Source: XYB2-FULL-45-11 sp964360375 (lineage in GTDB: Bacteria; Patescibacteriota; Patescibacteriia; UBA9934; GWF2-40-263). Taken from it: a stretch of DNA of 21,928 nt. The translations under genes and the position numbers were made by a program. Each line of letters begins with the position of its first letter. Position 1 is the first letter of the stretch. Of this stretch, positions 20,857 through 21,928 are shown one piece after another. The notes under the pieces were generated by a model. That model was not told where the DNA came from, made no database searches, and saw only the letters and a list, made by a program, of their open reading frames with translations. The stretch is taken from the NCBI GenBank assembly GCA_964360375.1, contig CAYHWG010000011.1, positions 1 to 21,928 of the forward strand, written 5' to 3'.

Positions 20857-21022
20857 AATCCACATTGTGTCATTGCGAGGAGTTCCACGACGAAGCAATC
20901 CTCGAATTTCCGAGAAAAAGATTGCTTTGTCGTCGATGACCTGCCTGCCGGCCTTGCCTGTCGGCAGGCAGGCAGGCAGGCTCCTCCTCGCAATGACAAA
21001 AAAATTAGTTTTTCAACAGTCT
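20857..21022. repeat. MITE-like inverted-repeat element, copy C, interrupted
   Basis: Same orientation as copy B (GTCATTGCGAGGAGTT, CGACGAAGCAATCC, AAGATTGCTTTGTCGTCGATGAC...CTCCTCGCAATGACA). The outer end near the yqeY stop is eroded; the right end (CAACAGTCTC) is recognisable. A 41-bp palindromic repeat is inserted at 20941-20981. Confidence 0.8.
20941..20981. repeat. Palindromic GGCAGG repeat nested inside copy C
   Basis: CTGCCTGCCGGCC leads into TTGCCTGTCGGCAGGCAGG and two more GGCAGG-like units. Compared with copy B, where GATGAC is followed directly by TCCTCCTCG, copy C has exactly these 41 bp extra. An 18-nt part recurs at 12482-12499. Confidence 0.85.
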
Positions 21023-21036
21023 CTTAAGTTGCAGAG

Positions 21037-21081
21037 ATACAGATCTAAAAAACAATCGTTGTCTTTTAGATCTGTATTTTT
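21037..21081 (+). terminator. Terminator downstream of the rpsU-yqeY operon
   Basis: A 14-bp stem ATACAGATCTAAAA (21037-21050) / TTTTAGATCTGTAT (21064-21077), with a further ACAA/TTGT stem in the loop, followed by T. The rest of 20856-21177 holds only repeat copy C and the spacer before the next gene. Confidence 0.8.
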
Positions 21082-21177
21082 GTTTATGGTTTTAAATTAG
21101 TTTTATTATCCACACCAGTCCTCCTCTGATTGAGAAAAATGTTGTAAACTGTATGCATCAGTCCTATCGCTAAACGC

Positions 21178-21928
21178 ATGACGCGTTTCAACCGCCACAC
21201 GAAAAAAACGACCACTTTTTGGATCGCTGCGTTCAGCATGCTTTGTCTTTTTGTTTTCGGCATTTTTTTTCTTTCGCATCCAGCACTTGCAGAGGTAACA
21301 GATTCTAAATCACTCGAGCAAGTAGGATCCTCCTCCGGTTTGCCGCAAGTCAGTATTGGAATTTTGATTGCGCGAATCATTCGTGTGATTTTGGGTGTTC
21401 TTGGAATCGTGATGGTTATTTTTATTTTGTACGGAGGATTTTTATATTTCCTGTCTGGTGGAGATGGAGAAAAAGTGAAGAAAGCCAAAAAAGTGATCAC
21501 TTCAACGATCATCGGTCTTGTGATTGTTCTTACATCATATTCTCTTGCATCATTTATCCTGAATAAATTACTTGGGGCCCTTTTGGGTCCTGGGACGGTC
21601 ACATCTACGGTAAAAAAATTTGGCGAGCCATTTTCGGGATCGCTTGGTGCGGGAATTATTGAAAGTCATTATCCAACACGTGACTCGGTTGGAATTCCTC
21701 GTAATACAAAAATTTTCGTCACGTTTAAAGAGGATATGGATCCGACGACTATTTTGACGGACTACGATAATGGCGTTGGATTGCTCAATGTAAAAGGGGT
21801 CAAGATTTTTCGCACAAACGAAGGAGAGGGAAAGGCGTTGTCTGCGGCAAAAGTGAAAGTAGGAATGGATCCTGCAAATAAAAAAGTATTTGTCTTCAGT
21901 ATTCAAAAAGATGTTGATCCAAAAGTAT
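21178..21928 (+). CDS. Partial: secreted pilin-like / Ig-like-domain protein (runs off the window)
   Basis: About 250 residues are visible and the frame is still open at the right edge. A signal peptide (TRFNRHTKKTTTFWIAAF then LFVFGIFFLSHPALA, cut after about residue 37) leads to two membrane helices (IARIIRVILGVLGIVMVIFI and KVITSTIIGLVIVLTSYSLA) joined by YGGFLYFLSGGDGEKVKKAKK. This is the pilin (TrbC/VirB2-like) module common in CPR. From about residue 160, SHYPTRDSVGIPRNTKIFVTF-KEDMDP looks like the start of a bacterial Ig-like (Big_5 type) domain. It is probably a large surface or secretion-apparatus protein. No -35/-10 pair is convincing. Confidence 0.8.
   Translation, partial: MTRFNRHTKKTTTFWIAAFSMLCLFVFGIFFLSHPALAEVTDSKSLEQVGSSSGLPQVSIGILIARIIRVILGVLGIVMVIFILYGGFLYFLSGGDGEKVKKAKKVITSTIIGLVIVLTSYSLASFILNKLLGALLGPGTVTSTVKKFGEPFSGSLGAGIIESHYPTRDSVGIPRNTKIFVTFKEDMDPTTILTDYDNGVGLLNVKGVKIFRTNEGEGKALSAAKVKVGMDPANKKVFVFSIQKDVDPKV

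Noticed and set aside
1..21928. CRISPR array
   Set aside because: No regularly spaced short direct repeats with unique spacers; the repeats present are inverted-repeat elements and DGR TR/VR pairs.

Overview
The window looks like chromosome from a Candidate Phyla Radiation (Patescibacteria, Parcubacteria-like) bacterium. The signs are compact gene spacing, AT-leaning housekeeping genes, almost leaderless promoters, a reduced Rel protein, a small DprA/Pth/TopA cluster, and a secreted pilin-plus-Ig-like protein of a kind common in that group. This placement is inferred from gene content and style; no rRNA is present. UGA behaves as a normal stop (it ends target gene 1 and avd2), so the UGA-to-Gly code of Gracilibacteria/SR1 does not apply.

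Layout: tRNA-Leu(CAA) and tRNA-Met(CAT) on the minus strand (32-374); parA-parB (476-2112); diversity-generating retroelement 1 (DGR1, 2219-4958); rel (minus) and a divergent unknown charged protein (6553-7314); a minus-strand cluster pth-dprA-topA (11339 down to 7331); DGR2 (11363-14116); der and an LCP/LytR-type envelope gene (minus, 14142-17294); lepB-hisS (plus); rpsU-yqeY (plus), where yqeY is fused to a membrane segment; and at the right edge a partial pilin/Ig-like protein.

The main content is two complete diversity-generating retroelements 9 kb apart with the same layout. Each has a strong sigma70-type promoter, a long structured leader, a target gene whose 3' end is the variable repeat (VR), a hairpin, a second promoter, a template repeat (TR) transcribed as its own short RNA ending in a hairpin, an Avd-type helper gene on the opposite strand whose 3' end lies in that hairpin, and a reverse transcriptase on the plus strand. 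VR1 and TR1 differ at 13 positions, all adenines in TR1, plus one 9-nt gap. VR2 and TR2 differ at 16 positions, 14 of them TR2 adenines. The second reverse transcriptase has an in-frame TAA near its N-terminus, so DGR2 may be decaying while DGR1 looks intact. The two TR transcripts share a start motif with fixed spacing, pointing to a defined non-coding RNA.

The right third carries three copies of a roughly 135-bp MITE-like inverted-repeat element, one interrupted by a palindromic GGCAGG-type repeat that also occurs in the TR2 leader, and a separate 135-bp imperfect inverted repeat between der and the LCP gene.
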